Positions 33,054-45,657 are shown, counted from the first letter of the stretch. The stretch is 64,000 nt of DNA from Rugalucina vietnamica (GCA_964017185.1 OZ024870.1:34475139-34539138), one strand, 5' to 3'. Numbers and translations: made by a program. Notes: generated by a model from the sequence alone, not told the origin.

Positions 33054-33415
33054 CTCTTAAGAAGCTGAGGGTGAGGTTAGGATCCTGTAAAACCGGTTTA
33101 AGCCCGCCAGTAACTTTGTGTTACTGATCGTTCCAAGGCGATACTTCTGTGGTGGTTCTTTTTGTTTTATGTCTTGGTGTTTAAAATTTTTTTGTGCTGT
33201 TGGCGCCTTATGTATGTTTTCATATTTTTAATTAAGTTAAGGCAACTGAGTGGCCACTTATTGGGAAAATAGCTGCTCATTCGGCTTACGATATGTTTCA
33301 TGGTATAAGTGCCTGATTGTTAATTTGGTTTTTTCCCACCTCGGTTTTTGGAGTGGGAATCTCTTTCTGATTGCGCCTTTTCCTGATCTTTGCCTACGTG
33401 TACCGTTTTCTTAAG
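33016..33415 (+). repeat. Poly(A) tract plus dispersed repeat R4
   Basis: A run of about 35 A (33016-33050) is followed by a 350-bp repeat also found, nearly unchanged, at 62950-63305. Landmarks are GAAGCTGAGGGTGAGGTTA, AAACCGGTTTAAGCCCGCC and CCACCTCGGTTTTTGGAGTG. Partial copies lie at 43225-43365, 55455-55530 and 55630-55790. Confidence 0.75.
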
Positions 33416-34160
33416 ACATATTTGGCGATCAAAACGGTGGCAGCCAAACCATTTTTATTTTAATAACTTTCCAACTATTTAAAGAAGTGTATGGAGGAGT
33501 GTTGTTCAAAATTTAGCATAAATTTCGTTTTAGAGGGGAAAAAAATAAAATAAAATAAAAATAAAATCAACAATGTTACCCCCTAAATTCCTTTTCAGAT
33601 CTGTTCCACCAGAATTTGATTAGAACCTGTTTTACATGAGCTAGCTAATAAAAAATCTAATAACATTCTGAATTTCGCTAAAATGACGCTTAAGAGGGAA
33701 TTTGAATGAATCTGATTTTTGAGAAACAATTTTGAAAATCGGCATTTCTCCATTTTTATATGAATTTGCGTGCTTTGTTAGACCATTTTATTCAAGTCTC
33801 CATCATATTTGCCCATTTAATGTTTATCCGTAGTACAATTTTTAACCATTTTTGAGACTTTCCGGTCCAAAGTATAGCCATTTCCTTACCCGTCCTATGT
33901 TCAGTATTACCCCATAGTTATTATGTTTTATAACCTCCACAAATATTTTTGTATGAGTAACCTCTCTTCTTAGGCTCAGAACAACATAGTCAAACTCAGC
34001 AGATGTGCATGTTTTTACTTTAAAAACAAAAGTTTGACGACGGGAGCCAGTCTATCATTTCCTCTGCAATGCATTCTTAACACCTATTCCGTAGCATCTA
34101 TCTTTCCTTCCGTTCATGACATTAATGAAACGTGCTTGTCATTCCGTAATTCTGTGACCG
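33416..34160. other. No gene recognised
   Basis: AT-rich spacer with an A/T low-complexity patch near 33537-33568. Confidence 0.3.
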
Positions 34161-34308
<148 letters not shown>

Positions 34309-34335
34309 CAACAAGTCCTTGTGTCGGTAATGATA

Positions 34336-35414
34336 GGAAGAAAGAATGAAATGAAGCAACAGCAACAATTTATTTCAGTCCTGTAGCGCTTTCACTTTAC
34401 AGCTCTTCAGCAGGAACGTCGCCATATTGTTATGGCGTTACTAAAATTCAATTCATAACGTCTTGACGTTATCTTTTACGGGAAATATAGATTAAAGGTT
34501 TGACGTCGCGGCAAAAACGTCAAAACTAAAATACAATATATTTTTCATGCTCAACCCAGTAGAACCCGAAACCAATTCCGTGTGTGTATGCTCACGACAA
34601 AAACGGCCTGGTTTAATGACCTGAACCAATTGATATATTAGAATGCTATTATGAAAGTATTCATAAGCAGCAAAATGTCTCGTTCTACCATGATGAGCAC
34701 GAAAAAGGTTTAATAACCATGTGTTTCTTTGTATAAACACTTAATTCATAAAACTAAACATATACGCAAACAGTGCGTAATTACATGATTCTGGGAAACC
34801 AGCACTGAGTGTTTCATTGTGAAAATTCAAATAAGCACAAAAGTTAACCAGCCAATTGACAGTCACGAAAATTAAACTCAACATTAGTCGCACAATGCAG
34901 AGAACACAGACTAAATGGAATACGACCATTTAAGACACAGCCATGCACACTACGAAATGCGATAATTTTCAACTGACTTCCTGCGAGTTGTACATGTATG
35001 CACAACTCACATGAAACTAGCAACTATCGCTGTTCCAAACTAGGATTCAATAAAAAAAAAAAAAAAAAACCTTTCGACAGCAATACATGTATTGCGGTAC
35101 CAGCGAGAGTTCCGGGTTTTATGAATAAAGACAGAATTTATGGGTAGTTCCCCTTGGAATTAGAAAAAAAACATCTTTTTCATATTCATTAGAATAATCT
35201 GCAGTTGATATTGAATTGAAGAAAAATATTATGAAATAAAATAATATAACTTTAACATTAAATCCCACTTTACACAATAACTACAACAATATTTGAGATA
35301 TTACGTTTAAAAGGAAATAATTAAGAATTTGAAAGACACTGCTGAAGAGCTGTAAAGTGAAAGCGCTACAGGACTGAAATAAATTGTTGCTGTTGCTTCA
35401 TTTCATTCTTTCTT

Positions 35415-35416
<2 letters not shown>
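34336..35416. mobile_element. Element bounded by a perfect 78-bp inverted repeat
   Basis: 34336-34413 and 35339-35416 are exact inverted copies (GGAAGAAAGAATGAAATGAA to GCTCTTCAGCAG). (TA)n tracts lie outside both arms. The 0.9-kb interior has no recognisable transposase. Identical arms point to recent insertion or gene conversion. Class unknown. Confidence 0.7.

Positions 35417-35461
<45 letters not shown>
35417..35461. repeat. (TA)n microsatellite
   Basis: About 22 TA units directly next to the right 78-bp inverted repeat. Confidence 0.92.
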
Positions 35462-35465
<4 letters not shown>

Positions 35466-36134
35466 GCAGTGAGAAATACATTTCCGACTTCAGAAAAGCT
35501 TAAAAACTACCACTTCAAGTGATTATCTCTCCAACTGTATCTTTATTACCAAGCAGATTCCTGATGAGGACTGTTAAAAGTTTATGAAAGCATCATTATG
35601 ATACTAACAGACAAAATTGATAAAAATAAAGATAGGTCTATCATGAATTATAGTGCGTACCCATCAAATTCAATCAATAGAAGTATTTGTTTTAATGAAA
35701 GCTTGTTTTCAAAATAATTCATTAAAACATTAAAGAGAGTGTACGTTTGCACTAGTGTTAAAGAGCATTGGGATTTTGATACAATACATGTAGCCTTTAA
35801 TATCATGTTGCTCTTTACGCGTGTGCGCCTTTTACGTTTATGGGTACCCTTGCAAGACGAATATGGACGTGACGTCATATGGCTGGAAATGTATTCGAAA
35901 TCAACTTATAGTTGAAGGACACACCAATCTTCTTGCAAGTTTGAAATGTTTAGCTTTAAAAGAATGATATGATATGAAACATTGTGTGCAGTTTGCGTTT
36001 TTGTACATATTTTGGTATTATCTTTTAAACTATACTTCTGGAATAAAGAAACACAAAAATCATTATCAGTAATTGTAAGAAGACGTTCTGCAAGTACGTT
36101 GAGTATGAAAGCAGTTTAAAATGTCAAATCAAAC
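35462..36134. other. No gene recognised
   Basis: Would be the intron 3' of the methyltransferase exon. No next exon was recognised. Confidence 0.3.
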
Positions 36135-36365
36135 CTGGTTAAACATAACAGCATCAAACGATCGATCCCCGAATGGGAAGTTTGGTAAAGTCGTTTCGAT
36201 AATTGCGTCTACCCGTTTGTCGACAACAGGATGGTGGAGTTTTTCCCTAGCTACGGCAAGCATGTTTGGACTAGCATCCAACAAGGTTATCTTTCCGAGT
36301 CCAAGATCAAGTAAAGCTTTTGCGTGGTGTCCTGTACCGCATCCAGCATCAAGCACGTGAATGTC
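36135..36365 (-). CDS. Internal exon of a class I SAM methyltransferase
   Basis: 231 nt, 77 codons, phase 0 at both ends. Acceptor ATAAATTTATAG, donor CAG then gtttga. The peptide begins DIHVLDAGCGTGHHAKALL. It carries motif I (D-A-G-C-G-T-G), an acidic end to strand 2 (LLDASPNMLAVAREKL) and the strand-4 region (FPFGDRSFDAVMFNQ). That is the usual SAM-binding half of a Methyltransf_11/25-type fold. Substrate is unknown. Neither flanking exon was found, so this is either one exon of a long-intron gene or an orphan. Downstream lies a 78-bp inverted-repeat element; upstream lies a block of mariner and LINE relics. Confidence 0.75.
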
Positions 36366-36544
36366 CTATAAATTTACTGACTATAAGAGTAGATTTAAAG
36401 TTCAATGGCTGTATGAATACATATTGAAACACTGTTATGTAATGTTAAAAACATTATGTTTCTTATGTGATTAAAATAATCCATTTGGATAACCCAGCAG
36501 CGTTCAGAATCCTTATCTCTAAATAAAGCATTTATTTAAAGATA

Positions 36545-37590
36545 AAAAGGGCAACGTTGCTGTACAGCTGCGTTCAGTTTTTAATATACCCTTGCGATAT
36601 TCAGAAATAAATTGACAACTTTTCTTATTTTTGAACAGAAATGGACAAGTGGAGGAATTTATTTATATATGTTGTTAAGTATAATTGTAAATATTTACTC
36701 TGAATATTAAACTTCCAGATCTTGTGATGCCGTATGCCTAAATTGATTACATAATATATGGAACCAAATTTTTAACAAAAAAATCTCTGATATTCGAGTT
36801 TCGAAGATTCCACAAGGAACCATGGAAAATGGTTTGTGATTTTATTTATAATTTGTGAAAGAACAACCATTTTGGTACTAAGGCTAAAACGTTTGTGTCT
36901 TTATAAGCACTATTGGCAAAGTTACACACAAGTTACAATATACCACTAACCATGGGAGCATGACTGGCATTTTAGGTCAACTGAAATGGGAATCTCATAA
37001 GAAAAGGAGGAAGGATAGTAGACTTATATTGCTATACAAAGGTCTAAAGGGCAAAGCCAGAATACACACAGATGACCTTATCCCAAAGAATAGGCGTTGT
37101 AGAAATCAACACTCTTTGGCTTTTCAGATACCTTCAGCTAGCAAAGAAGCGTACAAAAATAGTTTCTTTCCACAGACTATCAGGGACTGGAATGACCTCC
37201 CTGATTCACTTGTCTCCTCTGCTGAAATGTCTGATGACTGTGTGTCCAAGTTCGCTTCACTGGTGCGTTCAAGGGACTAATTTCTCCCCCATCCGAACCC
37301 TCTGGTGAAATAATGTCATTTGGCGTGCCACCAGTAAACTATTCAGATTCAGAACCATGTCAGTGATATTTTGCACGAAAACTAATATTCTACAAGGACG
37401 GTTGTACGATGAAAGCTTGCTAGTGGGTTCCTTTTTGAGGTAAGCATGTTTTAAAGCACTCTGGAGTCACCTCTGGCTTTATATTCTGCCAAAACGTGGG
37501 TTGGAATTTCATCATACAGTTTCATGACTTGTTTTCTCGGCACATAATACCATAGGGGGCTGGAACTTTCATAGAGAAGCTTCTCATTGT
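36545..37590 (-). pseudogene. Mariner-like transposase 3' end and flank, minus copy
   Basis: In complement the section 37435-37590 reads VMKLYDEIPTHVLAEYKARG, the C-terminal end of a Tc1/mariner-type transposase, then a stop and its 3' flank down to 36545. The same flank (AACTGAACGCAGCTGTA at its far end) appears in the opposite direction at 40850-41640. The missing upstream part, with EFPGDSLDLNPIQQ, lies at 40709-40850, displaced by the LINE between. Confidence 0.7.
36950..37290 (+). pseudogene. LINE ORF2 C-terminal fragment
   Basis: The 106-codon ORF reads LGQLKWESHKKRRKDSRLIL, then HSLAFQIPSASKEAYKNSFF and PQTIRDWNDLPDSLV. This is the typical C-terminal end of ORF2 in many invertebrate LINEs. 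It is inserted in the flank of the minus-strand mariner relic, since the inverted partner at 41100-41230 lacks it. Confidence 0.75.
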
Positions 37591-40500
37591 TAGGCAATCA
37601 CACACGCCTCATCTTCATGATATTTCATGATGCATTGTCAAACTGTAAATCATTCGAAGTGATTCATACTAAAGAACTTGTCGAATTACATGGTTTATAT
37701 AGTTTACTCGGTGAAAGGAGTAAGTTACCAGACCATGCTTTCCTCAGAACGGAATTTAATATTGCAATGTCGCCCATACACTCAAATACAAAACACAGCG
37801 CAGGTACCAATGACACAATTCGTTTTAAGCTCAACCGTATCCCAGACGATATTTTCCATTCGGAAACAAGTGCACTGGCCATTCTAGAATTGATAGAAAA
37901 CATTGAATTAGTCAGAGAGACTCAGTCGGAGATTGATGACATGTACAATAGACTATGCGATCTAATTTTAACAGAAATTAAACGAACTATACCGACATTT
38001 GATACGACTCGTAAATCTCGAAAGCGTTATAAACATTGTAAGCCCTACTGGACAGATGAACTTTCCGAGCTATGGAAAATAATGCGAGACAAAGAACGTG
38101 CTTTTCTCAGGTGTACACAAGGGAGACAAATTAAGGGTGCGCGCCGCCAGGAATATAAAAATGCACAAGATTTATTTGACAAACGCTTACGGTAGTTAGA
38201 GCGACAGTATAAGAAATCACTGGCAAACGATATCGAAAACTTATCTAGTAACAATCCAAATGAATTTTGGAATAAGATAAAAAAAAACCTGGGCCCGCGA
38301 AAATCATGTGAAATTCCTATTGAAATAGTGAATGAAAATGGCGAATCTGAAAGTTCCGAGGAAAGTGTGTTCAATAGATGGAAGAATGACTTTGAAAAGC
38401 TCTATAATTCTGGCGAGAGTACGGACTTTGATGAAAGGTTCTATAATGAAGCAAAATTTCATAAAACGCAATTAGAAGACAATATAGACGATCCACTCTA
38501 AATTAGTAATTACGATCTGAACTGTAATTTCACACTGGACGAGATAACCGCTGTGATAATGAATGCAAAGAACAAATCGACTACTGGAATCGACGGTATA
38601 CCTTATGGTGTTCTCAAAAATCCTCCCATAATAGCCTTGTTACACTCGTTCTTTCAACTTGTATTCGATACCGGACTCATACCATTTGTTTGGCGAAAGG
38701 CCATTATTTTCCCAATACATAAGGATAGCACAACGGACAAACGTTTACCCATGAACTACAGAGGAATTAGTTTATTATCGTGTATATCGAAGTTATATAG
38801 CAACCTGATTAATAAACGCCTATCAAAATATCTTGATGAAAACGACATACTAGCCGAAGAACAAAACGGATTCCGTAAAGCCCGCTCATGTGAAGATCAT
38901 ATCTTTACTTTGAATAGTATTATACGAAATAATAAACAAACTTTTGCGACATTCATTGATCTAAAAAAGGCTTTCGACTTCGTTGATAGAGACTTGCTTC
39001 TTTACAAACTGTTATTGTTGCACGTCGATGGCAAAGTGTACAACACAATAAAGAATATGTATAGTAATACTTCTGCCTGTGTTCGAATCAACGGTAAACT
39101 CACTATCTGGTTCGACTGTAAGTCTGGTGTGAGACAAGGATGTAATTTGTCTCCTATGCTATTCTCTATTTTCATAAACGATCTAGTTGCAGAAATAAAT
39201 AGCCTAAATGCCGGTGTGAACTTTGAAAATGAACAAATCTCGATGCTGTTGTACGCAGATGACATTGTTTTTATTTCCTCCAGTGAAGCTGAAATGCAAC
39301 GTATGCTAGACACTTTACATCAGTGGTGTAAGAAATGGCGTGTACTCATAAACTCAACCAAATCTAAAGCAGTTCACTTTAGACAACCACGAAAGCCAAG
39401 GAGTTTATATCAGTTTAGAATTGGAGATAATTTAATAGACACAGTCGAAACTTATAAATATCTAGGCGTGATATTTCACGAGAAAATGGATTTTTCACAT
39501 ACAGCAAAAGCGTTGGCTTCCGGTGCGGGTAGGGCTTTAGGGAGCATAATTTCGAAAATTCACGGTATGAAAGAATTTGGATTTAGTACATTCGAAAAAC
39601 TCTATGAGTCATGTGTTATGCCGGTGTTAGACTACGGTGCATCAGTTTGGGGCTATAAGTCATATACTGAAATAGACTCTGTACAAAACAGGGCTGTCCG
39701 ATATTTCTTCGGCGTCCATCGGTTTTCACCAACGCTTGCGATTAATGGGGATATTGGATGGTTGCCATCCACAATGAGACATTGGTTTCATATGATCCGG
39801 ATGTGGAATAAACTGGTATTAATGGACGATTCTCGCATAACAAAGCGTATGTTTAATTATGACTATGTGCAATGCCAAAATAACTCTTGGAACTTCGAAG
39901 TGAAGTCTATTTTCGACAAAATAGACATGACATATAGTTACGAAACGAAGGAAACAGTTGATATGTGTCTAGTCAAGCAAAAATTGTTTTCATACTATGC
40001 TGAATCATGGCCCGACAAAGTTCGTAACACCCCGAAACTGAGAACCTATAGACAATTTAAGACTTCATATGAAACTGAAACTTATGAAAAACTTAACCTA
40101 CTACGTAACGAGCGGTCAGTACTTGCTCAATTCCGATGTGGTGTGTTACCACTTCGTATTGAGACAGGCAGATTTGTAGGGGAAAAAACAGAAGAAAGGC
40201 TGTGTCGTTTATGCAATTATAATTCACCAGAGGATGAAATGCACTTTTTGCTTGACTGTACATTATATACTACCCTACGTGAGCAGTGGTTTAGAGACAT
40301 TAGTCAACGCTTTCCTGAGAATACTTGGACACAAATGGACAATCATGAGAAAATGAAACTCCTAGTTTGTTCGTATCCACGTCAAACAGCAAAATATCTG
40401 GTTAATGCGTTCTTAAAAAGACGAAGAACACTTTGTAACATATAACATCCTATCATGACTATATATTGGTTTGAAAGGCTTCTGATAACACTTCGTATTT

Positions 40501-40613
40501 AATTTTGTACAGTATGTTGATAAAGTGACATTTGGGCCCATTGGGCCGGGTGCAAATGTTGTACAATAATTACATGTACCATTTACGTATGCATATGTCA
40601 CTGTAATAAAAGA

Positions 40614-40705
<92 letters not shown>

Positions 40706-40706
40706 T
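37591..40706 (+). mobile_element. LINE, nearly intact reverse transcriptase, (TTAC)n tail
   Basis: A 5'-truncated LINE inserted within the minus-strand mariner relic. It has AATAAA at 40605-40610 and ends in about 22 units of TTAC (40615-40705) instead of poly(A). Confidence 0.85.
37600..40445 (+). pseudogene. LINE ORF2, two nonsense codons
   Basis: One reading frame runs from 37587 to the TAA at 40443, broken only by TAG at 38193-38195 and TAA at 38499-38501. The N-terminal part is the end of an endonuclease and linker (NYMVYIVY out of frame is noise; in frame SKLPDHAFLRTEFNIAMSP). From 38553 an uninterrupted 630-codon stretch holds TTGIDGIPYGVLK, ATFIDLKKAFDFVDRDLL, GVRQGCNLSPMLFSIF, LLYADDIVFIS and the C-terminal CRLCNYNSPEDEMHFLLDC. 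Catalytic aspartates (YADD) are kept. It is the best-preserved LINE in the window. Confidence 0.9.
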
Positions 40707-40708
40707 TT

Positions 40709-41640
40709 CAAACCTGTTGTATAGGGTTTAAGTCAAGTGAATCACCAGGAAATTCAAACACAAACGTTCCTCTAATATCAGGAATGTGTTTTGCGGTTTT
40801 AGAATTACTACAAAGAAAATTGTCTTGCATCATATACTAATTCTCTACGCAACCTTTATTGGCATGTTAATTCCCATGACTCAAACCCTATAGAAGAGGT
40901 TTGGAATACCAAGAAGAGGAGATGTGAGTTATTGACTAACAATAAATTTAGCCCACAACGGTATTCTGTGCTGAGGAACAAATCATGAAACTGTATGATG
41001 AAATGCCAATCCATGCTTTGGCAGAATACAAAGCCAGAGGTGACTCCACAGTGCTTTAAGACATGCTTACCTCATGAAGGAAGCCACATGGAATCTTTCT
41101 TCTTACAACCGTCCTTGCGGAATATTAGTTTAACTGATAATTACACTGACGTGCTTAGTTTTATATTGTAACAACCGCTTTACCATGAAATTCTAAAATG
41201 CACATCGATTGAAAATCAGGATATAACTTTGTAAAGAGTGCTCATATAGACACCAAAATTTCAGCCTTAGTACAAAAAATGGTTATACTTTCATAAATTG
41301 CAAACAAAATCACAAACCGTAAATCATGGTTCCTTGTGGAATCTTTGAAACTCGAAAATCAGCGATTGTTTTGTTTTTGATAAAAAAAAATTGGGCTCCT
41401 TTATTATGTAATCAATTTAGGCATACATCATCACAAGATCAGGAAGTTTTATATAAAGAGTTACTTAAACACTTACTTAACAAAATATGTAAATGCATTC
41501 TTCCAGTTGTCCATTCCTTGCCAGTGACGATTGTTCAAAAACAACAAGAGTTGTCAATTTATTATTGCAGGGGTAGATTTATAACTGAACGCAGCTGTAT
41601 GTTACGAATTATTCAAATGTGGCGAGTTTCCGAAAAGGCC
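40709..41640 (+). pseudogene. Mariner-like relic, inverted centre and plus copy
   Basis: At 40709-40830 the minus strand reads FEFPGDSLDLNPIQQ, the end of the DDE catalytic region of a Tc1/mariner transposase. From about 40868 the plus strand reads HDSNPIEEVWNTKKRR. It continues, with a frame change, to MKLYDEMPIHALAEYKARGD near 40987-41055 and the 3' flank to about 41640. The two copies meet head to head near 40840. Confidence 0.7.
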
Positions 41641-41901
41641 GTTGCAGCGGGGTCCTGTAAGCTGTGTTTATTGACAAGTCTTGTTTCGTCCTTGACTTAC
41701 CTCTGGTCTCCTCTTCATGTTTTCAGAACTTGTCAAGACATTAAAGGAGATAATAAACATATCAAAGGATACATGAAATCATTTCGGCTTGGTGGGTAAA
41801 CGACGCATAGATCAAATAATTATAAAATTAAACACAATGATAATTTTATCTTTTTCATGCACAAGCAGTTTACACGAAGTATCTTTCTAATTACAAAAGC
41901 G
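41641..41901. other. No gene recognised
   Basis: The long ORF crossing from 41326 is a by-product of the mariner flank read backwards and has no domain. Confidence 0.3.
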
Positions 41902-42030
41902 ATGGATGTCACTGTGTATTCTATGGAGTGGAGTCATGGATTGTAGTCTAGGATTGGAGCCATGGAGTTTGGTATTGGAGTCAATTTTTGGAGTGGATTC
42001 TTGAGGCCAAATTTCAGTTTGGAACAGAAA
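41902..42030. repeat. Left member of a 3.7-kb-spaced inverted repeat
   Basis: CACTGTGTATTCTATGGAGT and ATTGGAGCCATGGAGTTTGG, plus GGCCAAATTTCAG, match 45658-45790 in complement. GGAGT repeats dominate the sequence. Possibly the ends of one long element of unknown class. Confidence 0.6.
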
Positions 42031-43224
42031 ACTTAATTGAGACATAGCCAGATAATATCTTGATATTAAATACCTAGATCGAATATGGGTGTAAATTCCT
42101 CATCGAATCAGACAGATTAGATTTCTTGGACACCAAGATGGTTGTGTAACACACTGTATAAATATTCATTTTTTCAAACTGACGATTGAAATGCAAAAGT
42201 GAATCAAGCGTAACCATTTAAATTGAAGATGCGTGTGATGTTTGTCAAAGAGACATTGCCGTGTTAGCGCGTTGGCTTTTTTCACTGTATTGTGTCTAAA
42301 CCTTCGCTGACGAATTCGATTTGAAAACAAACAGTATAAAGTGTAATCGTAATTCTGATTTCCTTATTTTGCTTATTGTAAGAAAGATATATGACGGTAC
42401 TATAAGCGGTTACTAGTATAATCACCAATATGATTTTTAGAGCAAACAAATTGTGGAAAAAAGCTTACTCAGATGACAGACTGTTCCATGTTATTTGAAG
42501 TATGTTCTTTTTCCAAACTTCGTGTTAGTGGGTGGGAATTTTGCTGTACTTGCCCCGGTCCCTGGGCATTGCTTATTTGTTTGGTCGCAGACTCGGCTAA
42601 AACACTCAGTCCATCCACCCTTGTCACCAATTCAACACATTGCCTCAGCTCATACTCAACTAATGCTTTTAGTATATATGCCTTTTCACAGTTGTGGGTT
42701 TCTATTCAAGACAATTGAAACAGGTGGTAATTCCAGAAAATCATGCCTTATCAACAGGAGTGGTGGTATTCTGTAAGTCGTTAGTTGTAAGTTGTTAGTC
42801 ACAATAAGTTAGTTTTTAGTTCCAGTTTGCATCTTTATGTCCCACTCACCATTCCACTTCCTGGGCAATCCTGACTTCTCGAAATATACTATATGTAAAT
42901 AAACTGAGGAACCTGACTGTTTTACTGTATTTTAGCAAAATAATGAAACTATGCATAAATCCAACTACATGATGAATGGTGCTTGTTCAAAGGGATGTTT
43001 ATCAGCAGCATCTCCGTCAGAATATACACAGCTGATTATCATTCACAAAAGGCATCGGTACTGTTGCTTACAAAATTATTGCCCTTTGTACAGGTTCCAG
43101 ACCTGTCCTGTGTGTAAGTTGTCATTAAGAGAACATATTTGCTTAACATGTTTAACATCCTTATTATATCCTGAGGCATATCTGCGTTCATATAGAGTTT
43201 CATTTATGTGTGCAGATATCTGCG
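42031..43224. other. No gene recognised
   Basis: Spacer between the inverted-repeat arms. ORFs at 42473-42776 overlap in two frames with no domain. Confidence 0.3.
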
Positions 43225-43365
43225 TTCATATGGAAAAGTACAAGTAGGCAAAGATCAGGAAAAGGCGCAATCAGAAAAAGACTCCCACTCCAAAAACCAA
43301 GATGGGAAAAAACCAAACCAACAATCAGGTACTATACCATGAAAACATTTCGTAAGCCGTTTACA
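43225..43365 (-). repeat. R4 repeat, partial minus copy
   Basis: In complement matches the right third of the repeat at 33055-33415: CCCACTCCAAAAACC, AGGAAAAGGCGCAATCAG and CAACAATCAGGTACTATACC. Confidence 0.65.
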
Positions 43366-43536
43366 ATGCTCCAAGTCGTATGCGCAGCGCACGTGTGGCT
43401 TATGGTGCGTACCCATGGTGTAACCACTGTGTTTGCACTATGTTCCATATGCAGCCTATCTTCTCTTTAATTGATGCAGATGATAAATAAAAAGATGGTT
43501 ATTTTCTCTTTGTTAATGGCAAGCAGAGTTATCCAG

Positions 43537-43650
43537 TCACAATTCCTCATTGAGACGATTGTAATGTCCTAACTGCAACTGTCTAACAGTGTCAAGCCAT
43601 GGTCTTATCCACCATCTCCCTGGTCTTCTCTTCCTTCGCAGAACCACTGA
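43537..43650 (-). pseudogene. Harbinger-like transposase N-terminal fragment
   Basis: In complement this reads VLRRKRRPGRWWIRPWLD, then a short helix and a stop (HYNRLNEEL). The RRRxxWWxRPWL pattern is typical of the start of HARBI1/PIF-type transposases. An acceptor-like TGATCAG precedes it. Only this fragment was found; no DDE part. Confidence 0.5.
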
Positions 43651-44479
43651 TCACAGGTCCTTGTGTATCACAAAATGTCCAGGACAAAACCAAGCATAGC
43701 TACTTCAAAATCAGATTCTTCCAGGTCCATGGCTTTATAATACGCCTCAGTAGAGAAATGGACATGTACATAGCAAATATGTAGCACATACGTTGTTGAT
43801 AAGCCAGGTAGGCCAAACATACAACGCTGATACTCTGTAGATATGAAAACAGAGTCAGTATTACAAAAAACAACGTGCTCAACGCCACACATACACCACG
43901 TACGTTATACGTCACAGATACGAAAGTTACGCTGTACATATGCTATGGTTATGTGGCATGATTATTGCTATGTACCTGTGGCGTATCATTACGATATACA
44001 TTCCTACAGCATACCATACATGTATGTATGACACATGTGTAAAGTATGCATGGCGTATTAGAGCTGCCAAATACATGAAATGAATTTGAAAATGCACACC
44101 TACATAAATATAGCGCTTCGGCAAGGACTATGGGCTATGTATCGAGGAGTTTGACCTATACAAGCTTGCGAATTTGATAAGTACAAATTTTGCTATGAGA
44201 CAAACAACTAATGAGCATGTGGCTAACAACTTACAGCTCAATTTGACTAGCAAAACATCATGACCCGTAAATTCCTCACAAAAGACTTCATTTGTTTGAT
44301 AAGAAAAAAAAAAAATGTATCCTGTCTGCTACTCCAAGAAACATATGAAAAATCTGTGTGAATGCATATTAGAAGAATTCCGTATAACAATTTCTTAAGA
44401 TAATTGCATCAGTCGATATATGTGTAAGTGAGCAGGCTGTATTATGACAACAAAAAAACAACAACAATAATAAAGTTTA
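43651..44479. other. No gene recognised
   Basis: Contains a CATATGTACAGCG / TACGTACGTTATACG-type section (43840-44130) rich in alternating purine-pyrimidine steps. The overlapping ORFs here are unlikely to be genes. Confidence 0.3.
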
Positions 44480-44660
44480 GGCTGTACAGTCACAGAAGCA
44501 GGATAAAAGCTTGAAATTTCGTATTTAATTAAGAAGAAGAGGAAGTGTACTATCCGTGTAGCGAAAACAAAGGCGCTGATCAGCTTTGCGGTTACCGCAA
44601 GGCTGATCTGCGTTTTTGTTTTCTCCTTTGCAAATAGTTGTTTTTCTCATGAGGCGGCTC
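44480..44660 (+). mobile_element. MITE-1 copy, left end missing
   Basis: Begins inside the element at GGCTGTACAGTCACAG and ends TTTCTCATGAGGCGGCTC. The palindrome GGCGCTGATCAGCTTTGCGG is kept. Confidence 0.82.
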
Positions 44661-45034
44661 ATATGTACAACATGATAAAACGTTTTGGATGTCAAACTTC
44701 AGTTTTTATCAGTAATTTAAGCTTATCTCATGGCCTTTCTACACTACATAGATGGTAGTTTGTAAAACCTGGGCTGGATTTATTGGGCTTGGCTCTGGGC
44801 TCGGCTCAAATTTGACATTTGACTTGAACTCTCAGGTGATCGATCAGGAGATGTCAGACATAAATAATACATTACTATGTGCTCAAGGAACTGATCTGTT
44901 TGTGCACATCTCATTACTGGCATTAAACTGACTGATAGTGGAGTCCTCATGGCATTACATAATCCACCCAATGCCTTGTGTAAAGTTATATTATTTTTGA
45001 ATACCGTTTTGATTTTTAATTGTTGGGTAGTTCC
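44661..45034. other. No gene recognised
   Basis: Spacer with a GGGCTTGGCTCTGGGCTCGG stretch near 44785. No gene. Confidence 0.3.
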
Positions 45035-45372
45035 GACTGCACAGTGCGCAAATGTCTACAAGCAACCAAGCTATTTACAAGCTATTTACCTGACTGCCGA
45101 AGAGTAAAAACAAAAGGTCAACCTATTGACAAGACTGCACATATGAATCGATGCAACCCATCACCACAAACTATTCAGATGACTGCACAGATGTCTGGAT
45201 TCAGTCCATCACAACAAGCGATTAAGTAGAGTGTGCAGTTGTTAGCATGCAGCCCACGACTACAAGCCATTGGCAAGACTGCACAAATGTAGGCAAGCAA
45301 TCCGTTTCTAAATGCTATTGACAAGACTGCACAAATGTTCGTCAACCAGCAACAGCAAGTATTTTTGCAAAG
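45035..45372. repeat. 48-bp minisatellite
   Basis: GACTGCACANATG starts at 45133, 45181, 45277 and 45325, with a degraded unit at 45229, an exact 48-bp step. Looser units precede from 45035. A CCATCACCACAAAC / CCATCACAACAAGC phrase sits between them. Confidence 0.8.
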
Positions 45373-45657
45373 ATAGTTTTGTGCAAATATCAGAAAGCAT
45401 CACCAAAAGATTTGGCCAGGCTGCTCATATGAGCTGGACTAGGTATCTCCTGGCTGGCTGAAGCTGGTTTGACTGATCTGAGTTTTGGTTGATTCCTTTG
45501 TGAACTAAAGAACATATATCTACAACCATATTACTGTCCTAGAAATATAATCCATCTGGTTTGATGAGGAATTAACGCCCATACCCGATCTATCTGGGAT
45601 TTTTATAGTATATTAACTGGCTTTGTCTGCATTTACAGGCATTAACCATGAATGTTT
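45373..45657. other. No gene recognised
   Basis: Spacer between the minisatellite and the inverted-repeat arm. Confidence 0.3.

Noticed and set aside
34380-34413. Possible hammerhead ribozyme core in the 78-bp inverted repeat (CTGAAGA ... GAAA)
   Set aside because: The two core pieces are present but stems II and III do not pair convincingly.
41326-41799. 157-codon plus-strand ORF
   Set aside because: Lies across the 3' flank of the mariner-like relic; composition and inverted partner show it is not a gene.
43668-44124. Overlapping ORFs in an alternating purine-pyrimidine section
   Set aside because: No domain, three frames open at once because of low complexity.
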